Assembly: GCF_051859025.1 (NCBI RefSeq)
Contig: NZ_JBHYGL010000038.1
Span: 218,678-282,677, forward strand
DNA from: Falsiroseomonas sp051859025
GTDB taxonomy: Bacteria > Pseudomonadota > Alphaproteobacteria > Acetobacterales > Acetobacteraceae
Direction: 5' to 3'
Length of the DNA: 64,000 bases
The notes beneath the pieces are model-generated. The model did not search any database. It was not told the DNA's origin and worked only from the letters and a program-made list of their open reading frames with translations. Each line of letters begins with the position of its first letter. Position 1 is the stretch's first letter. Positions 25,438-33,828 of this stretch are shown here, piece after piece. The position numbers and the translations under genes were made by a program.

Positions 25438-26529
25438 TCAGGCGGCGATCTTGATCATGGCGCTGCGATCGGGCGCGGTGCGCACGGCGATGTAGCCCGC
25501 GAGTTCCGCATCCATCGCCGCATCGCCGGTATCCACATGCAGGCAGGCGGGATCGAGCGCCGCAAGCTTCATCGCCCCCGCCACCACGACCAGGTTCTGC
25601 CGCCCGATTCGCCTCAGCACCGCAGCACTGATCTGCTGGTTGCCCCGGCCGAGCAGGAAGCCCTGGCCGCCCGTCACGCCCAGTACCAGGGTCGCCGGCG
25701 CAGTCTCCGTCAGCCGCAGCAGCTGTGCCTCGCTCACATCGGCCGCCAGCAGGCGGCCATCGAGCGCGACATCCACGCCCATCAGCGTGCCCTCGAATCC
25801 GATGGCGCGCTTCACCCGGCGCATGGTGGTGCCGCAGCCCAGCACATGGAGCCGCCCGCGTTCCATCTCGCCCGCGATGCGACGCGCCAGTGCATCCAGC
25901 GCGGCCTCATCCGTCACCACCGCGCCGGCCTTGCCGGCCTGCATCAGCGCGCGTTCTTCCGGCACCAGCGCCACGCCATGCAGGCGGGGGCTGACGCGGC
26001 CGGCGCGCAGCGCCTCCTCGTCCAGATCCATGATTTCCGCTTCCCGGAACCGGGCCTCGCCCGCCATGACGCGCGCAGCCAGGCGGCCGGCCGCGGCGGG
26101 GCTGGTGGCGAAGACCGCGGACTGCATCTTCACGCCCGTCGGGATGCCCAGCAGCGGCACTTCAGTGCCGACCGTGCCTGCCACGTCCCGCGCCGTGCCG
26201 TCACCGCCCGCGAAGAGGATCAGCGCCACCCCCGCTTCCGCCATGGCCCGCGCCGCGTCACGCGTGCCCTGCGCATCCGCGCTTACGCCGGCCAGCGTCT
26301 CGCAAGGGATGCCCGCCGCCGCGCAGGCATCAGCGCCCATCGCGCCCGGCGCCGCCAGCACCGCTACGCCGCGCAGTTCCGCCAGCGCCCGCACCGCGCG
26401 GAGGCCGGAGACAGGCTCCGCCCCCAGCGCCCGCGCGCGCGCCAGCACATCCGGCCCATCGGTGCCCTTCAGCCCGACCCTGCCGCCCATGCCCGCGATG
26501 GGGTTCACGATGACTCCCAGCCGCCGCAC
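25438..26529 (-). CDS. ATP-NAD kinase/AcoX-like protein (GTG start preferred)
   Basis: About 363 residues. The NAD-kinase core shows LGVIVNPIAGMGG at the N-terminus and the nucleotide-binding FAGGDGTARDV near 107-116, followed by GIPTGVKMQSAVF, and a C-terminal half with VTGGQGFLLGRGNQQIS. It belongs to the AcoX/ATP_NAD kinase family often found beside acetoin or amino-acid catabolic genes; the exact phosphoryl acceptor is unknown. The GTG at 26529 has a GGGGGA site five bases upstream. ATGs at 26574 and 26583 are alternatives but add a non-conserved tail. It heads the operon with gcvPA, gcvPB and the FAD oxidase. Confidence 0.8.
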   Translation of the reverse strand: MRRLGVIVNPIAGMGGRVGLKGTDGPDVLARARALGAEPVSGLRAVRALAELRGVAVLAAPGAMGADACAAAGIPCETLAGVSADAQGTRDAARAMAEAGVALILFAGGDGTARDVAGTVGTEVPLLGIPTGVKMQSAVFATSPAAAGRLAARVMAGEARFREAEIMDLDEEALRAGRVSPRLHGVALVPEERALMQAGKAGAVVTDEAALDALARRIAGEMERGRLHVLGCGTTMRRVKRAIGFEGTLMGVDVALDGRLLAADVSEAQLLRLTETAPATLVLGVTGGQGFLLGRGNQQISAAVLRRIGRQNLVVVAGAMKLAALDPACLHVDTGDAAMDAELAGYIAVRTAPDRSAMIKIAA

Positions 26530-26543
26530 CAAGTCCCCCGCCC

Positions 26544-26578
26544 GTTCGCATCGCGGCTTCCCGCGTGTTCGCATCGCG
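26544..26578. repeat. 12-base direct repeat GTTCGCATCGCG, 23 bases apart
   Basis: Copies at 26544-26555 and 26567-26578 lie upstream of the NAD-kinase-like operon. The second copy extends to a perfect palindrome (GTTCGC-ATC-GCGAAC). The 23-base period is close to two helical turns, so two regulator dimers could bind on the same face. The first copy sits close to the preferred GTG start. Confidence 0.45.
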
Positions 26579-26581
26579 AAC
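26567..26581. promoter_or_regulatory. Candidate IclR operator GTTCGC-ATC-GCGAAC
   Basis: Perfect inverted repeat with six-base arms identical to those at 20492-20506 and the same three-base spacer length. It lies in the divergent region between the NAD-kinase/gcvP operon and the flavoprotein gene. It suggests that the IclR protein encoded at 20518 also controls one or both of these units. Confidence 0.5.
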
Positions 26582-26713
26582 ATCAATGCGCCAGACGGAC
26601 AATCTGCGGGGCTTCCGGCGATGGCGCAATCCCGAAGATGAAGCATCCGACATCCCGCGCCCCGCCGCCACAGGGTTGTGGCCCCGCGCCTCGCGGTCCT
26701 AGGCTTCGCCGCG

Positions 26714-28174
26714 ATGCAGCAAGCCGCCCCGACACCCGAAGGCCTGCCCGCGCTGGAGGCACGGCTCCGGCGCGAATTGGCGCTGCTCAACCTGCCGCCC
26801 AGGGCCTGGGTGCCGGAAACGCCCTTCGAGCGCGGCGAATTGCTGGATGTCGCCGTCATCGGCGGCGGCCTGTCGGGCCTCTGCGCCGCGGCGGCGCTCC
26901 GTTTCCTCGGCATCACACGCCTCGCGGTGCTGGACCGCGCGGCGGAAGGCACGGAAGGCCCCTGGGTGACGACGGCGCGCATGCGCACGCTGCGCACGGC
27001 GAAGGAGGTCGCGGGCCCGGCGCTCGGCATCCCCTCGCTCACCTTCCGCGCCTGGTTCGAGGCGCAGTGGGGCGAGGAAGCCTGGGCCGCGATGTTCCGC
27101 ATCCCGCGCCCCATGTGGATGGACTACATGGTCTGGTACCGCCGCGTCTTGGCGCTGCCCGTCCGCAACGGCGTCGAGGTTTTTTCCATGGAGCCGCAGC
27201 CCGACGGCCCCATCCGTATCGCGACGAACAGCGGCGTGCTGCATGCCCGCCGCCTGGTGCTGGCCACGGGCATCGATGGCCTGGGCGGCCCCGCTGTGCC
27301 CGCCGTGCTGCGCGACCTGCCGCGCCGCTACTGGGCCCATTCGGCGGAGGCGATCGACATCGCGTCGCTGGCCGGCAAGCGCGTCGGCGTGGTCGGCGCC
27401 GGCGCCTCTGCCATGGACAATGCCGCCGTCGCGCTGGAAGCCGGCGCCGCTTCCGTGGACATGCTGATCCGCCGGGCGGAGATGCCCCGCATCGACAAAT
27501 TCACCGGCATCGGCAGCAAGGGCATGGCGCATGGCTTCATGGGCCTGCCGATGGAGGACAAGTGGCGCTTCTTCCGCCTGGCCAATGACGCGCAGCTGCC
27601 CGCGCCGCGGCAATCCGTGCTGCGCGTCTCCGCCTTCCCCAATGCGCGCTTCCTCTTCGGCTGCCCTATCCTCTCGGCGCGGGAGGATCGCGGCGCGCTG
27701 CTGGTGAAGACCCCGCGCGGCGCGCTGCGGCTCGATTTCCTGATCCTCGCCACCGGTTTCGCCATCGCGCCGGAGACGCGGCCCGAACTGCACGCCATCG
27801 CGCCCCATATCCGCCGATGGTCGGACAGCTACACGCCGCCGCCGGAGGAGCGCGACGACGCGCTGGCGCAGCACCCCGACCTCGGCCCGGGATTCGAGTT
27901 CCAGGAACGCGTGCCCGGCGCCTGTCCCGGGATATCGCGCATCGCCTGCTTCACCTTCCCCGCGGTGCTGTCCCACGGCAAGCTGACCAGCGGCATCCCC
28001 TCGGTCAGCGAAGGCGCGCGCCGCCTGGCGGAGGCGATGGCCCGCAGCCTCTTCGTCGAGGATCGCGCGCGCATCCGCGACCTCTTCGACCGCTACGACA
28101 CCGCCGAGTTGCAGGGCGACGAATGGTCGCCCTGGACCGGAGCCCTGGAGAGCGACAATGACGCCGCAGCCTGA
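26714..28174 (+). CDS. FAD/NAD(P)-dependent flavoprotein monooxygenase-like oxidoreductase
   Basis: 486 residues with two dinucleotide-binding motifs: VIGGGLSGLCAAAAL near 49-63 for FAD, and a second GVVGAGASAMDNAA for NAD(P), with ATGFAIAPETR between FAD and C-terminal domains. The layout matches class B flavoprotein monooxygenases and related reductases. The ATG at 26714 is chosen; an in-frame GTG 36 bases upstream gives a longer but unconvincing tail. It overlaps the next gene by 17 bases. Substrate unknown. Confidence 0.85.
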   Translation: MQQAAPTPEGLPALEARLRRELALLNLPPRAWVPETPFERGELLDVAVIGGGLSGLCAAAALRFLGITRLAVLDRAAEGTEGPWVTTARMRTLRTAKEVAGPALGIPSLTFRAWFEAQWGEEAWAAMFRIPRPMWMDYMVWYRRVLALPVRNGVEVFSMEPQPDGPIRIATNSGVLHARRLVLATGIDGLGGPAVPAVLRDLPRRYWAHSAEAIDIASLAGKRVGVVGAGASAMDNAAVALEAGAASVDMLIRRAEMPRIDKFTGIGSKGMAHGFMGLPMEDKWRFFRLANDAQLPAPRQSVLRVSAFPNARFLFGCPILSAREDRGALLVKTPRGALRLDFLILATGFAIAPETRPELHAIAPHIRRWSDSYTPPPEERDDALAQHPDLGPGFEFQERVPGACPGISRIACFTFPAVLSHGKLTSGIPSVSEGARRLAEAMARSLFVEDRARIRDLFDRYDTAELQGDEWSPWTGALESDNDAAA

Positions 28175-28763
28175 GATCCTGGTCTTCTACGGCATATCCT
28201 CCCCCTGGGCCTATCTCGGCACGCCGCTTCTCTGGTCCATTGCGCGCAAGCATGGCGCGCGGATCGTCCTGCGCCCCATCCGCGTGATCGAGGCCAATGG
28301 CGGCATCCCGCTGCGCACCCGCGCGCAGCCGCGGCAGGACTACCACGCGCTGGAACTGGCGCGCTGGCGCGGGCATCTCGGCATGCCGCTGAACCTGACG
28401 CCGCGCTTCTACCCCTGCAGGACCATCGAGACGGCGGCCCAGGCCGTGATCGCCGTGCAGGAAGCGGGGTTGGATGCACCCGCCTTCAGCTTCGCCGTGC
28501 AGCGCGCCTTGTGGGCCGAGGATCGCGACATCGCCGATCCGGACACGCTGCGTGACCTCGCCCGCGCCACGGTGGGCGAGCAAGGCGCCGCCCTGGTCCG
28601 CGACCCCGCGTTGCCCCGCCATGTCGAGACCTGGCACGGCAATCTGGCGGAGGCCGAGCGCCGCGGCATCTTCGGCACCCCCACCTATGTCGTGAAGGAC
28701 GAGAATTTCTGGGGCCAGGATCGCCTCGATTTCGTGGACCGCGCTTTGGCGAGGTCCGCGTGA
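28158..28763 (+). CDS. DsbA-fold protein, 2-hydroxychromene-2-carboxylate isomerase family
   Basis: 201 residues with the thioredoxin-like fold of the HCCA isomerase/DsbA family. The N-terminal strand-helix motif ISSPWAYLG carries no CxxC, and a cis-Pro loop is visible in IFGTPTYVV. HCCA isomerases are glutathione-dependent enzymes of naphthalene-type pathways, but many members act on unknown substrates. It lies between the flavoprotein and the M19 dipeptidase homologue in a short overlapping operon, so a role in the same oxidation pathway is likely. Confidence 0.87.
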   Translation: MTPQPEILVFYGISSPWAYLGTPLLWSIARKHGARIVLRPIRVIEANGGIPLRTRAQPRQDYHALELARWRGHLGMPLNLTPRFYPCRTIETAAQAVIAVQEAGLDAPAFSFAVQRALWAEDRDIADPDTLRDLARATVGEQGAALVRDPALPRHVETWHGNLAEAERRGIFGTPTYVVKDENFWGQDRLDFVDRALARSA

Positions 28764-29785
28764 TGCTGGCGCATGAGGACCCCGCCATCATGGCGCGCGC
28801 CACAGCGCTGCATGCGCGCGCGGTCGTCTTCGATGGCCTGTCCACCTGCAACTGGTCCCGCACGATCTTCGAGGAGATGAAGGCCGGCGGCGTGACCTGC
28901 GTGAACGCGGCCTCCGTGTTGTGGGAGGATCTGCGCGGTGGCCTCGACAACATCAGCGACTGGCGCCGCATGCTGGCGGAGAATGCCGACCTTCTGCGTC
29001 CCATCAGGACGGTCGCCGACATCCATGCCGCCAAGCGCGAAGGCCGAACCGGCATCAGCATCGGCTGGCAGAACACCTCCCCCATCGAGGACCGGCTGCA
29101 GGATATCGGGATCTTCAAGGATCTCGGAATCGGCATCATGCAGCTGACCTACAACACCCAGAACTACTCCGGCGCCGGCTACCTCGAACTGACGGATTCC
29201 GGCCTCACCGGCTTCGGGCGTGAGGTGGTGCACGAGATGAACCGCGCCGGCGTGCTCTGCGACCTCTCCCATGTCGGAGAGAAGACGAGCTTCGACACGA
29301 TCGCCTGGTCGAGGCAGCCCTGCGCCATCAGCCATGTCCTGCCCCGCGCGCTGCATGACGTGCCGCGCAACAAGACCGACGCGTTGCTGAAAGCCTGCGC
29401 GGAGGCCGGCGGCATCATCGGCATCAGCCTCTTCGCGCCCGGGCTGCGCGCCGGCAATGACGCGACGGTTGAGGACTACATCGACGCGATGGAACACGTG
29501 ATCGCGCTGGTCGGTGAGGATCATGTGGGCCTCGGCGCGGATTTCAGCCTGGATCATCCCCGCCCCGGCCCGTACCAGAACTATGCCAGCCGGGACAAAG
29601 GGAATGCCCGCAACCTGACGGAATTCGCCACCGCCAAGATCAACAAGCCCCACGGCATCCAGCGCATCCATGAGATGCCGCACATCACCGCGGCGATGGT
29701 GCGTCGTGGATGGTCCGACGACCTGATTGTGAAACTGCTCGGCAGCAATTGGCTGCGGTTGCTCGAACGCGTCTGGGGCGGCTAG
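28763..29785 (+). CDS. Membrane dipeptidase (peptidase M19) family protein lacking HxD and metal Glu
   Basis: 340 residues. The C-terminal half matches renal dipeptidases (GREVVHEMN, CDLSHVG with His170, ISHVLPRAL with His191). The N-terminal HxD of the family (DGHxDxP) is replaced by DGLST at 24-28, and the bridging Glu of the GxEG segment reads GWQN (Gln103). Two conserved metal ligand sites are therefore altered. From memory, a subfamily with GFQN/GWQN exists among proteobacteria. The ATG at 28763 shares its A with the TGA of the previous gene. Its stop overlaps the convergent ligase gene by four bases. Confidence 0.85.
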   Translation: MLAHEDPAIMARATALHARAVVFDGLSTCNWSRTIFEEMKAGGVTCVNAASVLWEDLRGGLDNISDWRRMLAENADLLRPIRTVADIHAAKREGRTGISIGWQNTSPIEDRLQDIGIFKDLGIGIMQLTYNTQNYSGAGYLELTDSGLTGFGREVVHEMNRAGVLCDLSHVGEKTSFDTIAWSRQPCAISHVLPRALHDVPRNKTDALLKACAEAGGIIGISLFAPGLRAGNDATVEDYIDAMEHVIALVGEDHVGLGADFSLDHPRPGPYQNYASRDKGNARNLTEFATAKINKPHGIQRIHEMPHITAAMVRRGWSDDLIVKLLGSNWLRLLERVWGG

Positions 29786-31254
29786 CCCATCCGGTCCCAC
29801 GCATCATCCGTGGCGCGTGACAGCCGGTGCTTCATGATGCGCTGGCTCGGTGTGCGCTCGAAACCCTCCACAACCGCGATGTAGCGCGGCCGCTGGTGGC
29901 GGCCCAGCCTCGCCTCCAGCCAGGCTGAGAAGGCGGCCGCATCCAGCGCCACACCAGGCTTCGGCTGCACGAAGAGCTTGATCTCCTGCTCCCCGATATC
30001 CGCCGCGACGCCGATCATCGCGCAATCCGAGACATCAGGATGCTGCGCGGCGACGCTCTCGACCTCCCACGCCCCGACATTCTCGCCCCGCACCCGCGCG
30101 CTGTCCGACATCCGGCCATGGAAGAACAGATTTTCTTCTGTATCGAAGGACCCGTGGTCGCCCGTATGCAGCGCGCCGTCGCGCAGCGCCTTCGCGGTGG
30201 CCTCGGGGTTGTCGAGGTAGCCCCGCGTCAGGGCCAGCGGGTCGCGCGCGCGGACGATGATCTCGCCCCGCTCGCCCTGCGGCACCGCTGCGCCACCCGG
30301 GCCGAGCAGCGTCACCTCGAACCACGGCATCGCGGTACCGACCGCGCCCTGCGTGCCGTTCCGGTTGGCGGTGCTGAAGCTGCTCGCCTCCGTCATCCCG
30401 TAGCATTCGCGCAACTCCACGCCGAAGCGTTCGCGCACCTCAGCCCAGATCTCTACCGGCGCGCCGCCGCCCCAGGCCACGCGCACGCCATGCGCGCGCT
30501 CCTTTGCACTCGGCTCCTGCTTCAGCAGGATCTGCAATATCCCGCCGAGGTAGTGGATATGCGTGGCCCCCGCATTGATCACCTCCTCCCAGAAGCGGCT
30601 GGCGGAGAAGCGAGGCACCAGGTGCAGCACGGTGCGACGCAGCAGCGGCACCACCACCATCTGCGCGCCGCCGATATGATACAGCGGCTCCCACATGAAC
30701 ATCACATCGCCATCCCGCGCCTCCGCCACCAGCAGCACGCCCTCGCCCGCCAGACGCAGCATGCGGTGGGACACGCGCACGCCCTTGGGCGGGCCGGTGG
30801 TGCCGCTGGTGTAGCCGATGGCGAAATCGTCGCCGGGGTCGGGCAGGCCTTCGTCGAACCGGCCCCGCGCCGCACCCTCCAGCGCCGCCAGCGTCACCGC
30901 GCCTGGCAGCGTCTCATCCGCCACCAGGATGCGCGGCTTCGCATGGTCGAGGATGTAGCGCAGCGCGTCGCCGACCAGCGCCGTGTTGAGCGGAACCCAC
31001 ACCAGCCCCGCCTTGGCCAGCGCGAAGACCAGCGCCAGCGCCCCCGCGCCATTCGGCAGCATCACCGCCACCCGGTCGCCACGCCGCGCGCCGAGGTCGC
31101 GCAACGCCCAGGCCATCGCGTCGCTCCGCGCATCCAGCGTGCCGAAATCGAGCGTCGCGCCATCGACGATCGCGAAGACGCGCCGCGGTTCCGCCGTCGC
31201 GATGGTGCGGAACAACTCCAGAAACCCACCCGCCGGCGGCACGCCTTGCTGCAT
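29782..31254 (-). CDS. AMP-dependent acyl-CoA synthetase, CaiC-like
   Basis: 490 residues from the ATG at 31254 (GGGAGGG upstream). ANL motifs: YTSGTTGPPKGV, LYHIGGAQM, ECYGMTEAS, TGDHG, FFHGRMSDSARVRGENV. The C-terminal A10 region reads TPSQRIMKHRL. The overall pattern resembles crotonobetaine/carnitine-CoA ligases, which are active on short or branched acids. It is divergent from the enoyl-CoA hydratase gene at 31374, suggesting a common CoA-linked degradation step. A longer N-terminal frame (to 31302) is considered untranslated. Confidence 0.9.
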   Translation of the reverse strand: MQQGVPPAGGFLELFRTIATAEPRRVFAIVDGATLDFGTLDARSDAMAWALRDLGARRGDRVAVMLPNGAGALALVFALAKAGLVWVPLNTALVGDALRYILDHAKPRILVADETLPGAVTLAALEGAARGRFDEGLPDPGDDFAIGYTSGTTGPPKGVRVSHRMLRLAGEGVLLVAEARDGDVMFMWEPLYHIGGAQMVVVPLLRRTVLHLVPRFSASRFWEEVINAGATHIHYLGGILQILLKQEPSAKERAHGVRVAWGGGAPVEIWAEVRERFGVELRECYGMTEASSFSTANRNGTQGAVGTAMPWFEVTLLGPGGAAVPQGERGEIIVRARDPLALTRGYLDNPEATAKALRDGALHTGDHGSFDTEENLFFHGRMSDSARVRGENVGAWEVESVAAQHPDVSDCAMIGVAADIGEQEIKLFVQPKPGVALDAAAFSAWLEARLGRHQRPRYIAVVEGFERTPSQRIMKHRLSRATDDAWDRMG

Positions 31255-31373
31255 TCCACGCCCTCCCACCCCGATGCTCCCGCGCGCCCATCGCCGCGTC
31301 AATCGACACCCCCCGCGCTTGACGCTGCCGGCGCGCCGGTGGAAGCATCCGCCGCGACGCGGGGAGACGCAGC

Positions 31374-32150
31374 ATGACCATCGACGCCGAGGCCGAGGGC
31401 CAAGTCCTCGCGGAGAATCGCGACGGCATCCTCCTGATCACCCTCAACCGGCCGGATCGCCTGAACGCCTGGAACGCGCCGATGCGCGCGCGCCTCGTCG
31501 CCCTCATCAACGGCGCCAACAGCGATGCCGCCATCCGCGCCGTGGTGCTCACCGGCGCCGGCACGCGCGCCTTCTGCGCGGGCCAGGACCTGAACGAAGG
31601 CAGGACCTTCGACGGCGCCCGCGCGGAGGAATGGATCGAGGAATGGCGCCGCCTCTACGGCGCGCTGCGGCGGTTCGAGAAGCCGATGATCATGGCCCTC
31701 AACGGCCTGGCCGCCGGTTCCGCCTTCCAGACCGCGCTGCTGGGTGACGTCCGCGTGGGCCATGCCGGTTCGCGCATGGGCCAGCCTGAGATCAATTCCG
31801 GCATGGTCAGCGCCACCGGCTTCTGGATCATGCGGGAGATGCTGGGCCTGTCCCGCGCGATCGAGATGGTGCTGACCGGCCGCCTTGCCTCCGCGGAGGA
31901 ATGCCACCGCCTCGGCCTGCTTCACCATCTGGTGGAGCCGGAGGAGGTGCTGCCCAAGGCGATGGCCATCGCGGCGGAACTCGCGGCCAAGCCGCCGCTC
32001 GCCTTCAAGCTCAACAAGCAGCGTTTCTGCGCCGCCACCCAGGCCAGCTTCGACGAGACGATGGAAGCCGCGCGGCTGCTCCATCGCCAGGCCTTCGATG
32101 CCGGGGAGCCCCAGCGCGTGATGGGCGAATTCCTCAACAAGTCGCGCTGA
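31374..32150 (+). CDS. Enoyl-CoA hydratase/isomerase (crotonase) family protein
   Basis: 258 residues of the crotonase fold. The core shows ITLNRPDRLNAWN, the oxyanion-hole segment RAFCAGQDLNE, ALNGLAAGSAF, and the second active-site region MGQPEINSGMVSATG; one catalytic Glu of ECH1 can be matched to EINSG. It hydrates or isomerises an enoyl-CoA made by the nearby synthetase. GGGGAG lies eight bases before the ATG. The SDR follows 13 bases later. Confidence 0.91.
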   Translation: MTIDAEAEGQVLAENRDGILLITLNRPDRLNAWNAPMRARLVALINGANSDAAIRAVVLTGAGTRAFCAGQDLNEGRTFDGARAEEWIEEWRRLYGALRRFEKPMIMALNGLAAGSAFQTALLGDVRVGHAGSRMGQPEINSGMVSATGFWIMREMLGLSRAIEMVLTGRLASAEECHRLGLLHHLVEPEEVLPKAMAIAAELAAKPPLAFKLNKQRFCAATQASFDETMEAARLLHRQAFDAGEPQRVMGEFLNKSR

Positions 32151-32163
32151 AGGAATCGCCGGC

Positions 32164-32847
32164 ATGTTCGAGACACCACGCCACGCCGTCGTCACCGGCG
32201 CATCCTCCGGCATCGGCGCCGCCATCGCGCAGCGCCTGATCGCGGATGGCTGGCACGTCACCGGCCTCAGCCGCCGCGCGCCGGATTGGGCGGGGGCGGG
32301 CTACACCCATCGCGCGGTCGATCTGCTCGATCCCGCGGCGCTCCTGCCCGCGCTGGATGGCTTGGCCCCCCAGGCGCTGGTCCATGCCGCCGGGCTGATG
32401 CGGGCGGAGGCGCTGGGCGCGATGCAGCCCGAAACCGGCGACACGCTCTGGCGCCTGCATGTCGATGTCGCCGCGCGCATCGCCGATGCGCTGATCCCGC
32501 GCATGGAAGCGGGTGGCCGCGTGATCTTCATCGGCAGCCGCACCAGCGGCGGTGCGCCCGGCCGCGCCTACTACGCCGCCACCAAGGCCGCGCTGGTCGG
32601 CCTGGCACGATCCTTCGCGGCCGAACTCGCACCGCGCGGCATCACGGTGAATGTCGTGGCGCCTGGCGTCACGGATACGCCCATGCTGCGCGACCCCGCC
32701 CGCGCCTCCATGCAGCCCAAGGCACCCCCCATCGGCCGCTTCATCCGGCCGGAGGAAGTGGCGGCGCTCGCCGCCTTCCTGCTCGGCCCCGATGCCGCGG
32801 CCATCACCGGGCAGCAGATCATGATCTGCGGCGGCGCCTCGCTGTAA
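32164..32847 (+). CDS. Short-chain dehydrogenase/reductase with intact Y-A-A-T-K
   Basis: 227 residues. The cofactor motif is VTGASSGIGAAI, the Ser is in FIGSRTSGG, and Tyr and Lys are in YYAATKAAL. The C-terminus shows ITVNVVAPGVTDTPM and ends with ITGQQIMICGGASL, typical of FabG-like enzymes. With the preceding enoyl-CoA hydratase it could convert a 3-hydroxyacyl or similar intermediate. It ends 117 bases before the iclR gene, and a palindrome lies in that gap. Confidence 0.9.
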   Translation: MFETPRHAVVTGASSGIGAAIAQRLIADGWHVTGLSRRAPDWAGAGYTHRAVDLLDPAALLPALDGLAPQALVHAAGLMRAEALGAMQPETGDTLWRLHVDVAARIADALIPRMEAGGRVIFIGSRTSGGAPGRAYYAATKAALVGLARSFAAELAPRGITVNVVAPGVTDTPMLRDPARASMQPKAPPIGRFIRPEEVAALAAFLLGPDAAAITGQQIMICGGASL

Positions 32848-32858
32848 CCGTCTTCCGC

Positions 32859-32927
32859 TTGACGGGCGAAACCTGCCGGGAGTAACGCTAGGCATCAGTT
32901 CCGAACAAAAGTTCGGACTCCGATAAA
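32859..32927 (+). promoter_or_regulatory. Promoter region of the IclR-led acid-sugar operon
   Basis: Two possible arrangements are seen: TTGACG (32859) with TAACGC 18 bases on, and GATAAA at 32922-32927 (four of six -10 bases) with TTCCGA 17 bases upstream. The palindrome at 32900-32917 lies just downstream of the first or inside the second. Either arrangement would allow regulator control; they cannot be separated without a mapped start. Confidence 0.35.
32900..32917. promoter_or_regulatory. Candidate operator TCCGAAC-AAAA-GTTCGGA before iclR
   Basis: A perfect inverted repeat with seven-base arms around AAAA, 47 bases upstream of the ATG of the IclR-family gene at 32965. IclR regulators commonly bind such short palindromes in their own promoter. 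In this GC-rich sequence the AT-rich centre stands out. Its arms differ from the GTTCGC palindromes at 20492 and 26567, as expected for a different IclR protein. Confidence 0.5.
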
Positions 32928-32964
32928 TACTTGAAGCTACCACGGGGAAGGAACGAAGCGGCCG

Positions 32965-33828
32965 ATGAGCCTCGCGCAGGACAGCAGGGGTGATGGGCCG
33001 CGCAGCGCCTCTGCGCGCGCCATGGACAACCCGAAGAACCAGGTCCAGTCCGTCGCCAAGGTCTTCGCCGTCCTGCGCAGCTTCACCGCGGACCATCCGG
33101 AGCAGACATTGGCGGAGGTCGCTTCCCGCAGCGGGCTGGATCGCGGCACCGCCTATCGTCTCGTGCATACGCTGGCCGATCTCGGCCATCTGCGCGCGGT
33201 GCCGGAGACGCGACGTTTCAGGCTGACGCTGAAATGTCTCGAACTCGGCTTCGCCGCGCTTTCCGCCGACGACCTTCCCGGCCATGCGACGCCACTGCTT
33301 CGGGATGTGGTGCCCGCCCATGCCGATGCGGCCTCGCTCGGCGTGCTGGAGAAGGGGGAGGTCGTCTACCTCGCCCGCGTGGAGGCCGGGCTCGAGCGCC
33401 ACGGCCTGGTGCGCCGCGCCGGCACCCGCATCGGCGCCTATGCCACCGCGCTCGGCCAGGCGATGCTGGCCTGGCTGCCGGTGGCGGAGCAGCATGAACA
33501 CCTGGCCGCCGTGCCGCGCCTCATGCTCTCCGAACGCACGGTGACGGATCTGGATGGCTTGCTCTCACGTCTCGCGCAGGTGCGGGCGCAGGGCTACGCG
33601 GTCTCCGATGGCGAGAACGCCTATGGCCTTCGCACCGTCGCCGCGCCGGTGCTGGATGCGGGTGGCCGGCCCATCGCGGGCATCAGCATGACCATCGCCG
33701 CCGGCCGCATTAGCATCGGGGATTTCGTCGCCGATGCCGCGCCGCAGGCACTGCGCATCGCGCAGGAACTGGGCGAGGGTGTGCGCCTGTCGCTCGGCGC
33801 CATCGGCGTCGCGCGGGGCGGGCGCTGA
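32965..33828 (+). CDS. IclR-family transcriptional regulator of the acid-sugar operon
   Basis: 287 residues. The winged helix is SVAKVFAVLRSF and LAEVASRSGLDRGTAYRLVHTL, followed by an effector domain with LRDVVPAHADAASLGVLEKGEVVYLARVE, GAYATALGQAMLAWL and AYGLRTVAAPVLDAGG. It is the first gene of the operon: its stop shares a base with the ATG of the kinase gene (TGATG), so regulator and enzymes are coexpressed and it may autoregulate through the palindrome at 32900. The ATG at 32965 is chosen; an internal ATG 19 codons later is less likely. Confidence 0.91.
   Translation: MSLAQDSRGDGPRSASARAMDNPKNQVQSVAKVFAVLRSFTADHPEQTLAEVASRSGLDRGTAYRLVHTLADLGHLRAVPETRRFRLTLKCLELGFAALSADDLPGHATPLLRDVVPAHADAASLGVLEKGEVVYLARVEAGLERHGLVRRAGTRIGAYATALGQAMLAWLPVAEQHEHLAAVPRLMLSERTVTDLDGLLSRLAQVRAQGYAVSDGENAYGLRTVAAPVLDAGGRPIAGISMTIAAGRISIGDFVADAAPQALRIAQELGEGVRLSLGAIGVARGGR

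Noticed and set aside
25410..26529. Glycine riboswitch upstream of gcvPA/gcvPB
   Set aside because: gcvPA follows the NAD-kinase-like gene by only 28 bases, and I see no riboswitch-like structure before the operon.
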